Assembly (NCBI RefSeq): GCF_003034985.1
Contig: NZ_PZKG01000008.1
Span: 1 to 64,000, forward strand
Origin: Cereibacter changlensis JA139
Lineage (GTDB): Bacteria > Pseudomonadota > Alphaproteobacteria > Rhodobacterales > Rhodobacteraceae
Reading direction: 5' to 3'
DNA length: 64,000 nucleotides
Shown here: piece by piece, positions 1 to 7,623 of the stretch
Layout: every line of letters starts with the position of its first letter
Position numbering within the stretch: position 1 is the first letter of the stretch
Position numbers and translations under genes: made by a program
The notes under the pieces: generated by a model
Databases searched by the model: none
What the model was told of the DNA's origin: nothing
What the model saw: only the letters and a program-made list of their open reading frames with translations

Positions 1-299
1 AAGGCCGTGAAGATGACCTGCCCGAGCCCGGTCGTCGCCGACACCACACCCAGCGACCGGATCAGTTTCACGTCGAGCTTGATGCCGACCAGGAACAGGA
101 GCACGGCGATCCCGAGTTCCGACAACAGGTCGATCTGCGCATCTGACCGGACGACATCCAGCGCCGAGGGCCCCGCTACCAAGCCGACGGCGATGAAGCT
201 GACGATCAGCGGCTGCCGCGCCAGCGCGCCGACGAGCCCGATGCCGGCAGCCATCACCAGGAGCAGGGCCACTTCGGCGAAAGGGGTCAGGTCCGCCAC
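1..299 (-). CDS. Cation:proton antiporter (CPA2/KefB-like), N-terminal part
   Basis: The minus strand is open from a GTG at 299 to the window edge, giving about 99 residues of a strongly hydrophobic protein that continues outside. The reading contains LVGALARQPLIVSFIAVG, then VAGPSALDVV, then LGIAVLLFLVGIKLD. This is the classic start of monovalent cation:proton antiporter-2 family proteins (Kef-type K+/H+ exchangers): two or three membrane helices with the family GLF/FLVGI-D-K motif region. It would act in the inner membrane. The GTG overlaps the stop codon of the preceding gene (TAGTG), so the two are probably translated together. No ATG fits. The family is fairly certain; ion specificity cannot be seen from the fragment. 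Confidence 0.7.
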   Translation of the reverse strand, partial: MADLTPFAEVALLLVMAAGIGLVGALARQPLIVSFIAVGLVAGPSALDVVRSDAQIDLLSELGIAVLLFLVGIKLDVKLIRSLGVVSATTGLGQVIFTA

Positions 300-556
300 T
301 ATGCTTGCCCCATGGCCGATTGTCCTTTCAAACCAAGGCCCAGCTTTTCGGGTGCGGTCTGGTGGGCCGACAGGAACTCCTGAAGATCAGTGTCAGCGCT
401 GCGCCAGCCCTTGCCGATGTCGATGGCGTGCAGATCGCCGCCCTTGATCCAAGGGCGCACGGTCGCCTTGGCGCCTTTCAGGCGGTCGGCGCCTTCTTTG
501 ACAGGCTGGTGCTGGTCCTGTGGCATGGTCCACTGCTTCTGCTCGGGTTCTGCCAA
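299..556 (-). CDS. Small excisionase-type helix-turn-helix protein
   Basis: An 85-residue minus-strand protein. Its middle part, WIKGGDLHAIDIGKGWR, followed by DTDLQEFLSAH, looks like the MerR/excisionase-type winged HTH fold in which a helix is followed by a hairpin with G-W-R and then D-L-x-x-F. A DNA-binding role is inferred. It sits directly upstream of the antiporter gene with overlapping stop and start (TAGTG), so it may be the first gene of a two-gene operon and perhaps its regulator. The protein is too short for a transcription factor with a sensor domain. It is the last intact gene before the scrambled stretch 625-1675. Confidence 0.55.
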   Translation of the reverse strand: MAEPEQKQWTMPQDQHQPVKEGADRLKGAKATVRPWIKGGDLHAIDIGKGWRSADTDLQEFLSAHQTAPEKLGLGLKGQSAMGQA

Positions 557-624
557 GAATAGTGCAGAGTTGATGCTTTTGATTGACTTGCATCAACCGT
601 TGGCCTCACGCGGATCCGTCTGCG

Positions 625-756
625 GGCTCCGTTGCACAAACCCCTTGAGGGATTCCTCTCGTGAATCCAGTATGGTAGCCGGGCAGCATGACTAGGCCCA
701 CCCCCGCCTACATGACCAGGAACTGGCCGGCCCACAATGAAGCGCTCAAGCGCCGC
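625..756 (+). mobile_element. Left-end remnant of an IS5-family insertion sequence
   Basis: The motif GGCTCCGTTGCACAAA at 625-640 resembles the terminal repeat of IS5-family elements common in Rhodobacteraceae. At 688 a transposase starts, MTRPTPAYMTRNWPAHN, followed by EALKRR. This matches the conserved N-terminus of IS5-type DDE transposases (xRPxxxYxTxNWxxYNxALKRRG). Similarity stops abruptly after codon 23, near 756, where unrelated sequence begins. No right end was found nearby. This is a truncated element, left behind by recombination or deletion, and it cannot transpose alone. Confidence 0.6.
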
Positions 757-1050
757 GCCAGACTGGCCGCCAGCCGTCGCCCCAGCGCGGGCCGCCGGAC
801 CGGGCGTGAGCGGGAACAGCAGGTGTCCGAGCCAGTCGGGAATAGCCGGGCTGCCGGAGCAGGGAGCGAACAGGCCGTCGCCGGTCTCCAGCGCGCTCGC
901 GGGGCTGAAGCGGATCCAGCCGGTCAGTTCCTCGACGAAGGCCGGATCGTCCATCGGCGCGCTGTTGCCCGCAACTACGAAAGCGAGCAGAGCGTCGCGC
1001 TACGCCCTTCCGGTGAGCAGCCGGACGAAGACGCCCTCTTCGCGCGCCGG
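757..1050 (-). pseudogene. Fragment of an Acg-like FMN-binding oxidoreductase
   Basis: On the minus strand a broken reading gives EGVFVRLLTG, an in-frame TAG, then LLAFVVAGNSAPMDDP and WIRFSPASALETGDGLF. The order (V-x-G-N-S-A-x-M-x-D-P-x-F followed by W-I-R-F and G-D-G-L-F) resembles the middle of Acg/nitroreductase-like FMN proteins. Both ends are missing, there is a stop inside, and the low-coordinate end abuts the IS5 remnant exactly. It is a dead fragment. The family call is from memory of the motif pattern and is moderately certain. Confidence 0.45.
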
Positions 1051-1235
1051 GGCCTCCACGATCGCGATCCCCTCGCACGGGCGGGCATGGCCACGCTGGG
1101 TGATCATCAGCCCCTCGCGGGCGTCCATGCAACCTCCACCGCCGCGGCCATGCGGGCGCTGGCCTTGCCGGCCCGACCATCACGACCCGCCCCGCAGGTT
1201 TCGCCGGCAGATGCGCGGCCAGTGAACGGATCGGA
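1050..1235 (-). pseudogene. Fragment of glycerate 2-kinase (hydroxypyruvate reductase-like)
   Basis: Read on the minus strand, this stretch gives AAHLPAKPAGRVVMVG, then after a one-base slip GKASARMAAAVEVAW, and then, in another frame, GLMITQRGHARPCEGIAIVEA. These match three consecutive blocks near the N-terminus of MOFRL/GckA-type glycerate kinases (P-x-H-L-P, V-x-G-A-G-K-A-x-x-M-A, G-L-V-V-T-R-Y-G-H). At least two frameshifts separate the blocks, and the sequence runs straight into the Acg-like fragment. The gene is non-functional. Confidence 0.5.
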
Positions 1236-1675
1236 TCGGCCTCCTCTGCCGCACCTTTCCAGCCGCGAGGCTCTGACCGCCGAGGCCGGCGGCGGGCTCA
1301 ATGACGCGGTGATCGCGGCGGCGCCCTTCCTGCCGGCAGAGACGCGCTTTGATCCGGGCGGGGTGCGGATCGGGGCCGGCACGGGCAATATGGGATTGGC
1401 CAGTTGCGGCGGCGGTGCGAGGGGCGCCACGCCCCTGATGAACTCGCCCGGCATCAATGCCCGCGCCACGGCGCCGATGGTGATGAAAGTGCTGATCTGG
1501 GATCAGATCCTTGATGTGACCGGGACCGGCGCGGTGCGCAACCTCAAGGGCGATCTTCCGGAGGGGGACGCGCCGGTGGGGCGGGGCGACGGCGGGCGAA
1601 GGCCTCATGCTGGCGGCGAACCGGGTGGCGAGCCTGCTGCGCCGCTACGGGCTGGAAGGCCCGTGGAAAGGATGA
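1236..1675. other. Degenerate stretch without a recognisable intact gene
   Basis: About 440 bases with codon-like composition but no convincing gene. The plus strand has a long open reading that passes through the broken segments on both sides. Its part from about 1290 reads like real protein (for example PLMNSPGINARATAPMV), and a different plus-strand frame ends at 1675 with VASLLRRYGLEGPWKG and a stop. That suggests a frame-shifted remnant of one or two enzymes, which I do not recognise. Confidence 0.3.
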
Positions 1676-2650
1676 TCAGAGCGGTTGGTCCGCGGGGGCC
1701 TCGGCGCCCCAGATGACCGCGCGCTCATGCCGCCGGATGACGTGCTTGAGATTGTCGAAGGCGCCTATGATATGGCCGGCAAAGCGCTCGGCTGCCGGCG
1801 CGCGGGCCACATTCACCCGCCGCAGGATCCCGAGGGACCGGTTCGGCTGCGGGATGTTGTAGGGCAGCACGGTGATGCGGCTTTCCTTGCGTTGGGCGAA
1901 GACGGTGGAATAGGGCAAGACCGCCAGCGCATCGGTTTCGGCCAGCACATTGACCACGCTCATCAGCGAGCCGCCCGAATAGCGGATGTTCAGATCCGAC
2001 ATGCCGATCGACATCAGGATCATCTGCAGATCCGACATCAGGGGCGATCCGGGCAGCGGCGCGACCCACGGATAGGTCGTCAGATCCTGCGCCTCGAGCG
2101 GGCGTTTGCGCATCAGTGGATGGCCCGGACGGCAGGCCACGATGTTGCGGCCGGGCAGGATCTCGGTGAACTCGAACCCCGCCCCGAGGTCCAGCACGCC
2201 GATGGGCACGACGCCCATGTCGATCTGCCCGGCCTCCAGCGCCGCGGCCATTTCCGGCAGGTTCATATAGCTTTGCTGGACGGTGACGCCGGGCTCCTGA
2301 TTGAGGAACTCGCCGATCATCTGGCTGATCATCGCATCCATGAAGAAGGGCACGCCCGCCACCCGCACCACGCCCTTGGTGCCGCGCACGAAGCCCTGCA
2401 CGGCATCCGAGGCCCGGCGCGAGGCGGCGATGATCGTGCGACCCTGCACCGCCAGCTGCATGCCGAGCGGCGTCGCCTGCAGCGGCCGGCGGCCCTTCAC
2501 GAAAAGCGGCTCTCCCACCCGGTCCTCCAGCATGGCGAGCGAGCGCGAGACCGCCGGCTGGGTCAGCCCCAGCATGGCGGCCCCTTCCGACACGCCGCCC
2601 GCATCGAGGACGGCGGCAAGCTGCATCAGGTGGCGTTCATTCAGTTTCAT
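1676..2650 (-). CDS. LysR-family regulator of the hydroxyquinol genes (copy 1)
   Basis: 324 residues, normal for LysR. The N-terminal winged HTH (about residues 5-62) contains LGLTQPAVSRSLAMLE, the typical recognition helix. The remainder is a periplasmic-binding-like effector domain (about 90-300) with GVVPIGV and GRNIVACRPGHPL segments. It is divergent from the ring-cleavage dioxygenase at 2743, with 92 bases between the start codons, the standard LysR arrangement. It probably activates that gene in response to a pathway intermediate. It resembles the second LysR at 21568 along its whole length (both start MKL, share PAVSRS/PSVSRS and GRRPL), so the two look like duplicates. Confidence 0.88.
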   Translation of the reverse strand: MKLNERHLMQLAAVLDAGGVSEGAAMLGLTQPAVSRSLAMLEDRVGEPLFVKGRRPLQATPLGMQLAVQGRTIIAASRRASDAVQGFVRGTKGVVRVAGVPFFMDAMISQMIGEFLNQEPGVTVQQSYMNLPEMAAALEAGQIDMGVVPIGVLDLGAGFEFTEILPGRNIVACRPGHPLMRKRPLEAQDLTTYPWVAPLPGSPLMSDLQMILMSIGMSDLNIRYSGGSLMSVVNVLAETDALAVLPYSTVFAQRKESRITVLPYNIPQPNRSLGILRRVNVARAPAAERFAGHIIGAFDNLKHVIRRHERAVIWGAEAPADQPL

Positions 2651-2742
2651 AGCACTCTGTTATACCGCCCTCCGAACAACTCAATCAAAAAAGCGCGCCG
2701 CGCGGTAAAGCTGGACGCAACGGGGAGGGGAGGCTCCGGCGG
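2651..2742. promoter_or_regulatory. Divergent promoter/operator region, LysR 1 and dioxygenase 1
   Basis: 92 bases between the two divergent start codons. The region near 2655-2695 is much richer in A and T (TTATACC, CAATCAAAAAAGC) than its surroundings, as expected for overlapping promoters and a LysR site. A clear ribosome-binding site, GGGGAGGGGAGG, precedes the dioxygenase ATG at 2743. No exact LysR box can be fixed by eye. Confidence 0.4.
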
Positions 2743-3642
2743 ATGCAGGGCGAGAGATCGGTCCTGCCGGTGGGCGCGGCCCCGCAGGCGGACAGCAGCA
2801 CAGTCAAGGACCATGATGGCGCGGCCTTTTCGGCCCGTTTGGCAGGCCTGCCGACCGGCCGGCTGGGGCAGGGGCTGGCGGTGCTGGTCGATGCGCTGGA
2901 CGGGCTGGTGCGCGAACTGCAGTTGACGCCCGCGGAGTTCCGGCAGGTGCTGGATTACCTGACCGAGGTCGGCCATGCCGCCGATGCCAGACGGCAGGAA
3001 TGGGTCCTGCTGGCCGATACCCTGGGCCTGTCGATGCTGGTCGAGGATCTGAACTCCCCCCGCCCGGCAGGCTGCACGCCGAATACCGTGGCCGGCCCCT
3101 TCTATCGCGCCGACGCGCCGCTGCGCGACAATGGCGGGTCGATCAGCCTCGATGGCAAGGGGGTGCCGTTGCAGGTGCGGGGGCGTGTGCTCTCGCTGGA
3201 CGGGATGGCGCTGCCCGGCGCCTCGGTCGAAGTCTGGCAGGCCGACGGGCAGGGCAAATATGAAAATCAGGAACCCGACCTGCAGCCCGAAAACAACCTG
3301 CGCGGCCGGCTCAGGACGGATGGGCAGGGACGCTTCGCCTTCCGTTCGGTCATGCCGGGCGGCTATGACCTGCCGTCCGACGGGCCGGTGGGGCGGCTCA
3401 TGACGCGGCTCGGCCTGTGCCTTGCCCGCCCCGCCCATATCCACTTCCGCGTCTCCGCCGAAGGGCATGAGCGGCTGACCACCCACATCTTCGACCGCGC
3501 GGATCCCGCCATCGGTCGCGATGCGATCTTCGGGGTGAAGCCCGAACTCTTGGCCGATTTCCGCGCTGCGCCCCTCGACGGAGGTGTGACGGGCCGCGCG
3601 CTCGACCTTGACCTTGTGCTTTGCCCGTTGCGGCAAGGCTGA
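2743..3642 (+). CDS. Hydroxyquinol 1,2-dioxygenase (intradiol), copy 1
   Basis: 299 residues, close to the family length. It cleaves hydroxyquinol (1,2,4-trihydroxybenzene) between the two ortho hydroxyls to give maleylacetate. The N-terminal helical linker domain (about 25-105) with LTPAEFRQVLDYL is typical of the catechol/hydroxyquinol group. The catalytic beta-sandwich carries all four Fe(III) ligands: Tyr173 (GKY), Tyr208 (PGGY), His232 and His234 (PAHIHF). A strong Shine-Dalgarno precedes the ATG at 2743. The VOC enzyme gene follows 50 bases later. Hydroxyquinol rather than catechol is inferred from overall sequence character and from the maleylacetate reductase further right. A second, clearly different copy lies at 20376. 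Confidence 0.85.
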   Translation: MQGERSVLPVGAAPQADSSTVKDHDGAAFSARLAGLPTGRLGQGLAVLVDALDGLVRELQLTPAEFRQVLDYLTEVGHAADARRQEWVLLADTLGLSMLVEDLNSPRPAGCTPNTVAGPFYRADAPLRDNGGSISLDGKGVPLQVRGRVLSLDGMALPGASVEVWQADGQGKYENQEPDLQPENNLRGRLRTDGQGRFAFRSVMPGGYDLPSDGPVGRLMTRLGLCLARPAHIHFRVSAEGHERLTTHIFDRADPAIGRDAIFGVKPELLADFRAAPLDGGVTGRALDLDLVLCPLRQG

Positions 3643-3692
3643 CCCAGAACGGCCCGGCGATGCCGGGCTGCACGACAAACGGAGGAGAGACC

Positions 3693-4652
3693 ATGTCCAC
3701 GATCAGCGGATACCACCACCTGACGATGTCCACGGACGGCGCGCAGGAGGATTTCGATTTCTACACCAAGACCCTTGGCCTGCATTCGGTCAAGCGCACC
3801 GTGCTGTTCGACGGCGTGGTGCCGGTCTATCACCTCTACTATGGCTCGCCCGATGGTGACGCCTCGACCATCATCACCACCTTCCCCTTCAAGAAGCCGG
3901 GTGTCTATGGCCGCCGCGGCACCAATCAGTCGCGGACCATTATGCAGTCGATCCCGATGGGGGCGGCCGATTTCTGGGTGGACCGCCTGAACCGTCTGGG
4001 CCTGCCTGCCGAGAAGATCACCCGCTTCGGCGCCGACCGTGTGGCCTTTGCCCATCCCTGCGGCATCCCGCATGAACTGGTGGAAAGCGACAGCGACCCC
4101 CGCGCGCCGATCACCAATGACGCGCAGGGCATTGGCGCCGCCCATGGCATCAAGGGGATCTATGGCGGTCTGGTCGCCTGTTTCGACCGCACGGCCATGG
4201 ATGATTTCATGACCGTAGCACTGCCGCTGACCAAGGAGGCCGACACGCACGAAGGTACGGTCTATCGCGTGCCGGACGCCAATGGCGTCATCCAGCGCGT
4301 CGAGGTGATCGAGGACCGCACCAGCCCGCAGGGCACCTGGACTCTGTCGGGCGGCACCATCCACCACCTCGCGCTGAACACCGGCACCGAGGAAAACCAG
4401 ATGAAGCTGCGCGCCCATATCGAGGGGCTGGGCTTCACCGACATCTCGGAACAGAAGGACCGCAACTACTTCAAGTCCTGCTATGTCCGTTCGCCCGGCG
4501 GCGCGCTCTTCGAACTGGCATGGACCACCCCGCAGGGCTGGGCCCGCGACGAGGAGCCGGGCCAGATCGGCAAGACCCTGGTCTTCCCGCCGTGGTTCAA
4601 GGATCGCGAAGCCGAGCTGCGCGAAGGTCTGGAACAGGCCGAGTTCGCCTGA
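3693..4652 (+). CDS. VOC-superfamily ring-cleaving dioxygenase (MhqO-like)
   Basis: 319 residues from the ATG at 3693, preceded by GGAGGAGAG; an upstream in-frame ATG at 3621 lies inside the previous gene and is less likely. Two glyoxalase/bleomycin-type modules are visible. The first starts ISGYHHLTM (His8/His9), the second GTIHHLALNT (His224/225), and the family-ending glutamate is in GALFELAW (Glu274). Together these form the 2-His-1-carboxylate Fe(II)/Mn site. Relatives (MhqO, MhqA, LinE groups) act on hydroquinone-like compounds, or are induced by quinones. Its stop overlaps the start of the alpha/beta hydrolase, the same pairing as mhqO-mhqD. It gives the cluster an extradiol-type activity beside the intradiol enzyme. 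Confidence 0.8.
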   Translation: MSTISGYHHLTMSTDGAQEDFDFYTKTLGLHSVKRTVLFDGVVPVYHLYYGSPDGDASTIITTFPFKKPGVYGRRGTNQSRTIMQSIPMGAADFWVDRLNRLGLPAEKITRFGADRVAFAHPCGIPHELVESDSDPRAPITNDAQGIGAAHGIKGIYGGLVACFDRTAMDDFMTVALPLTKEADTHEGTVYRVPDANGVIQRVEVIEDRTSPQGTWTLSGGTIHHLALNTGTEENQMKLRAHIEGLGFTDISEQKDRNYFKSCYVRSPGGALFELAWTTPQGWARDEEPGQIGKTLVFPPWFKDREAELREGLEQAEFA

Positions 4653-5308
4653 TGGCGGAGGCACTCGCATCGGGTGCGGTGCATCTGGCAGTGCCGGGCG
4701 CCAAGGCAGGGGCAAGGGCGGTCTGCGTCCTTGTCCACGGTCGCGGCCAGTCGCCCGAAGAGATGCAGTCGCATGTTCTGGCGCGGCTTGCCGCGCCGGA
4801 TGTGGCCTTCATCCTGCCGCGTGCGCCCGGCTCGCGCGCGCTCGGCGGCGCGTGGTATGCGGCCAGGGCGGTCGATCCGCTGACCGGGGAGACGAACGCG
4901 GCCTTGGCCGTGGCGCGCGACCATCTGGCGGCCGACATCGCGGCGGCCCGGGCGCTTTACCCCGGTCTGCCGCTGGTGCTGGCGGGCTTTTCGCAGGGCG
5001 CCTGCCTGTCGCTGGAATACGCCTTCGCGGGCCTGCCTGCAGCTGACGCGCTGGTGGCGTTGACCGGCTGCCGCGTGGGGGCGCTGCAGGATTGCCGCCC
5101 GAGGGCGCTGGCGCCGGAATTGCCCGTCTGGCTGACCGGATCGGACGATGATCCCTGGATCCCGGTGACCGCCTTTGCCGAGGCGGCGCTGGAACTGGGG
5201 CGCGGCCGCGCCCGGCTGCAGGCTGCGCTCTATCCCGGCCGGGCGCATGAGGTCTCGGATCCCGAAATCGCGCTGCTGCAAGGCGTGCTGGCCGCGCCGC
5301 GCCGCTGA
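4652..5308 (+). CDS. Alpha/beta hydrolase, MhqD/carboxylesterase type
   Basis: 218 residues; the ATG overlaps the previous stop (TGATG), so translation is coupled. The fold and length fit the phospholipase/carboxylesterase family (YpfH/MhqD). The oxyanion region LVHGRGQSPEE is at about 28-37, the nucleophile elbow GFSQG has Ser114, the acid lies in GSDDDPW (165-167) and the base in GRAHE (His199). It would hydrolyse an ester or small lactone product of the pathway. Pairing with a VOC dioxygenase recalls the Bacillus mhq genes for hydroquinone detoxification. Its exact substrate cannot be read from the sequence. Confidence 0.78.
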   Translation: MAEALASGAVHLAVPGAKAGARAVCVLVHGRGQSPEEMQSHVLARLAAPDVAFILPRAPGSRALGGAWYAARAVDPLTGETNAALAVARDHLAADIAAARALYPGLPLVLAGFSQGACLSLEYAFAGLPAADALVALTGCRVGALQDCRPRALAPELPVWLTGSDDDPWIPVTAFAEAALELGRGRARLQAALYPGRAHEVSDPEIALLQGVLAAPRR

Positions 5309-5457
5309 CCATCACGGCATGACCCGGCGGCTTCATAACGCCGGGTTATGCTGCCCGGCCAAGATCCTAAACAAAAGCCGCCTGCCCGCGGACATGCTTG
5401 GCGCGGGGACGGCGCGGGCGGGAAGGGTCGCGCCCGAAGCTCATCAGGGAGGATGAC

Positions 5458-6732
5458 ATGTTTACCAGACGGAAATTCCTGCATGCATCGGCGGCCAGCG
5501 GCGTGACCCTTGCAGCCTCGGGCCTTGCCGCGCCCAGTCTTGCGCAGGGGGCGAAGATCAAGCTCGGCTATGTCTCGCCGCAGACCGGCCCGCTTGCGGG
5601 CTTCGCCGAAAGCGATGCCTGGAACATCCAGGCCTTTCTGGCCTCCGATCTCGGGCGGAACTTTGAGGTGGTGGTGAAGGACAGCCAGTCCAACCCCAAC
5701 CGCGCGGCGGAGGTGGCGAAAGAGCTGATCCTGAGTGATGGCGTCAACCTGATGCTTGCGGCCTCCACCCCCGAAAACACCAATCCGGTGGCGGGCGTCT
5801 GCGAGGGGGAGGGGGTGCCGGTGATCACCACGGTGGCCCCCTGGCAGCCGTGGTTCATCGGCCAGCAGGGCAATCCGCGCGACCCTGCGAGCTGGCAATC
5901 CTTCGACTATGCCTTCCACTATTTCTGGGGCATGGAGGATGTGATCCGGGTCTATACCGCGATGTGGGATCAACTGGCGACCGACAAGGCGGTGGGCGGG
6001 CTCTTCCCCAATGATGCCGATGGCAATGCCTGGGGCGACAATGACAACGGCCTGCGTCCGGGTCTGGCGGAAAAGGGCTATGCCCTGACCAATCCGGGGA
6101 GCTTCCAGAACCTGTCGGATGATTTCTCGGCCCAGATCAATGCGTTCAAGGCGGCCAACACCGATATCATCACCGGCGTGCTGATCCCGCCCGATTTCGC
6201 CACCTTCTGGGCGCAGCTGCGCCAGCAGGGGCTGAGGCCCAAGGCGGTGACGGTGGCCAAGGCGCTCCTGTTCCTGCAGTCGGTGGAGACGCTGGGGGAG
6301 GCGGGGCACAACCTCTCGTCCGAGGTCTGGTGGTCGCCCTCGCATCCCTACTCCTCCACCTTGACCGGGCAAAGCTCGGCCGAGTTGGCCGATGATTTCA
6401 CCGCGAAAACCTCGCGGCCCTGGACCCAGCCGATCGGCTTTGTCCATTCGCTGTTCGAGGTGGCCGCCGATGTCATGGGGCGCGTGGAGGACCCGGGCGA
6501 TGGCGACGCGGTGGCCGAAGCTGTGGCCGCGACCGACATGACCACCGTGGTCGGCAAGGTTGCCTGGAACGGCGCGGGCGTGCCGGATTTCGCCGCAAGG
6601 AACGTCTGCAAGACCCCGCTCGTCGGCGGGCAATGGCGGATGAAAGAGGCTGGCGGTTACGACCTCGTCATAGTGGAGAATGGCGGCGCCAGCGAGATCC
6701 CGACCGGCGGGCAGATGGAGGCCTTGGCCTGA
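5458..6732 (+). CDS. ABC transporter substrate-binding protein, Liv type (Tat-exported), SBP 1
   Basis: 424 residues from the ATG at 5458, preceded by AGGGAGGATG. The start TRRKFLHASAASG is a twin-arginine signal, followed by a cleavage-like ASLAQ. The mature part is a type-I periplasmic binding protein (Peripla_BP_6): IKLGYVSPQTGPLAG near the N-terminus, KDSQSNPNRAAEVA in the first lobe. It resembles the second binding protein at 8503 through its length (DSQSNPN, APWQ, SSEVWW). Branched-chain-amino-acid-type binding proteins in catabolic islands often bind aromatic acids or phenols. It has no transporter genes directly behind it; two Liv sets lie downstream. Confidence 0.87.
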   Translation: MFTRRKFLHASAASGVTLAASGLAAPSLAQGAKIKLGYVSPQTGPLAGFAESDAWNIQAFLASDLGRNFEVVVKDSQSNPNRAAEVAKELILSDGVNLMLAASTPENTNPVAGVCEGEGVPVITTVAPWQPWFIGQQGNPRDPASWQSFDYAFHYFWGMEDVIRVYTAMWDQLATDKAVGGLFPNDADGNAWGDNDNGLRPGLAEKGYALTNPGSFQNLSDDFSAQINAFKAANTDIITGVLIPPDFATFWAQLRQQGLRPKAVTVAKALLFLQSVETLGEAGHNLSSEVWWSPSHPYSSTLTGQSSAELADDFTAKTSRPWTQPIGFVHSLFEVAADVMGRVEDPGDGDAVAEAVAATDMTTVVGKVAWNGAGVPDFAARNVCKTPLVGGQWRMKEAGGYDLVIVENGGASEIPTGGQMEALA

Positions 6733-6740
6733 ACCCGCCT

Positions 6741-6776
6741 CCGGGCGGCGGGGCCGCTCCCGCCCCGGCCGCCCGG
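6741..6776 (+). terminator. Strong GC hairpin after SBP 1
   Basis: CCGGGCGGC at 6741-6749 pairs with GCCGCCCGG at 6768-6776, and the inner GGGG (6750-6753) pairs with CCCC (6763-6766) with one bulged G. The hairpin starts eight bases after the stop codon of the binding protein. No T-run follows, so it could be a terminator of reduced strength or an mRNA 3' stabiliser. Confidence 0.55.
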
Positions 6777-7623
6777 ATCAATTGACGTTCGCGACGGGCC
6801 AGCTGCGGCCACGCGGCGCCCCGACAGAGGGCCGCCGGCCTGCGCCGATGCCATGGCGCGGCGGCGTGCTGCCTGCGCGGGCAGGAATTGCCGCCTCCGG
6901 CAGCCGGGCAGCTATAGCCAGCGCCGGGGCTGAAACGGAGCCGTCGGGCCTGCGCAGCCCCTCAGCTTCGCTGCTTTCGCCTGGGTTTGCGGGCCGGATG
7001 CAGCTGCGGAACAGCACAACATCCGGATCATCCTCACCCCGGCCTTGGGCCAGCTTGCCGATCACCCGGCAGGCGCGATGGCCCTGTGCCGCAGGCGGTT
7101 TCCTCACAGATCCTCAGCGCGCCGAAGGAATGCTCTGCAGGACCCGAAGCATAGACAACGGGCCGACTGTCCCGGCGCCTCGCCCGCCTCCTTGTGCCGG
7201 CGGCTGGGCATCGCCGCGATCCGGCAGGGCAGCCGACCCGGCGTCGCCGCGGAGGGACGTGGGTTTCCTGATCCGACTTGATGGATTCTACGAGACAGTC
7301 AGGCAATTTCCCCATTGCCTCAATGACATATCCCGCTCCCCGGCGACCCGTGGCAGGGCGATCCGGCAGCATCGGCAGAGCCGGCATATCGGGTATATAC
7401 CGGTTCGCTATAAAAACTCCTGTTTTCCGCATTTGACTTGGCGGGCCATCGCACGGCTTCATGCTGTCGGTAATCGCGCCCTCTGGGAGGGGGGTGGGAG
7501 CTTCTCGTCAAGTTTTCAGCGGCATCCGGGGCTTTCCTCGGGCGAAGGCGCATGTCCTGCCCATGGGGCAGGTCGGCCGCCTGTCGCCGCGCCTGACGGG
7601 AGCAAACGGGGGAGGAGAGTGTC
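6777..7623. other. Intergenic stretch with no convincing gene
   Basis: About 850 bases between SBP 1 and the SDR gene. Short open frames on both strands show no recognisable domain and look like frame noise or strongly decayed sequence. The part 7375-7440 is locally AT-rich (GGGTATATACC, GCTATAAAAACTCC, TTTGACTTGG), which fits a promoter for the operon beginning at 7624. A good ribosome-binding site, GGGGGAGGAGAG, lies just before 7624. Confidence 0.4.

Noticed and set aside
1685-2926. Plus-strand open frame across the first LysR gene
   Set aside because: Antisense reading of a typical LysR protein; composition is shadow-like.
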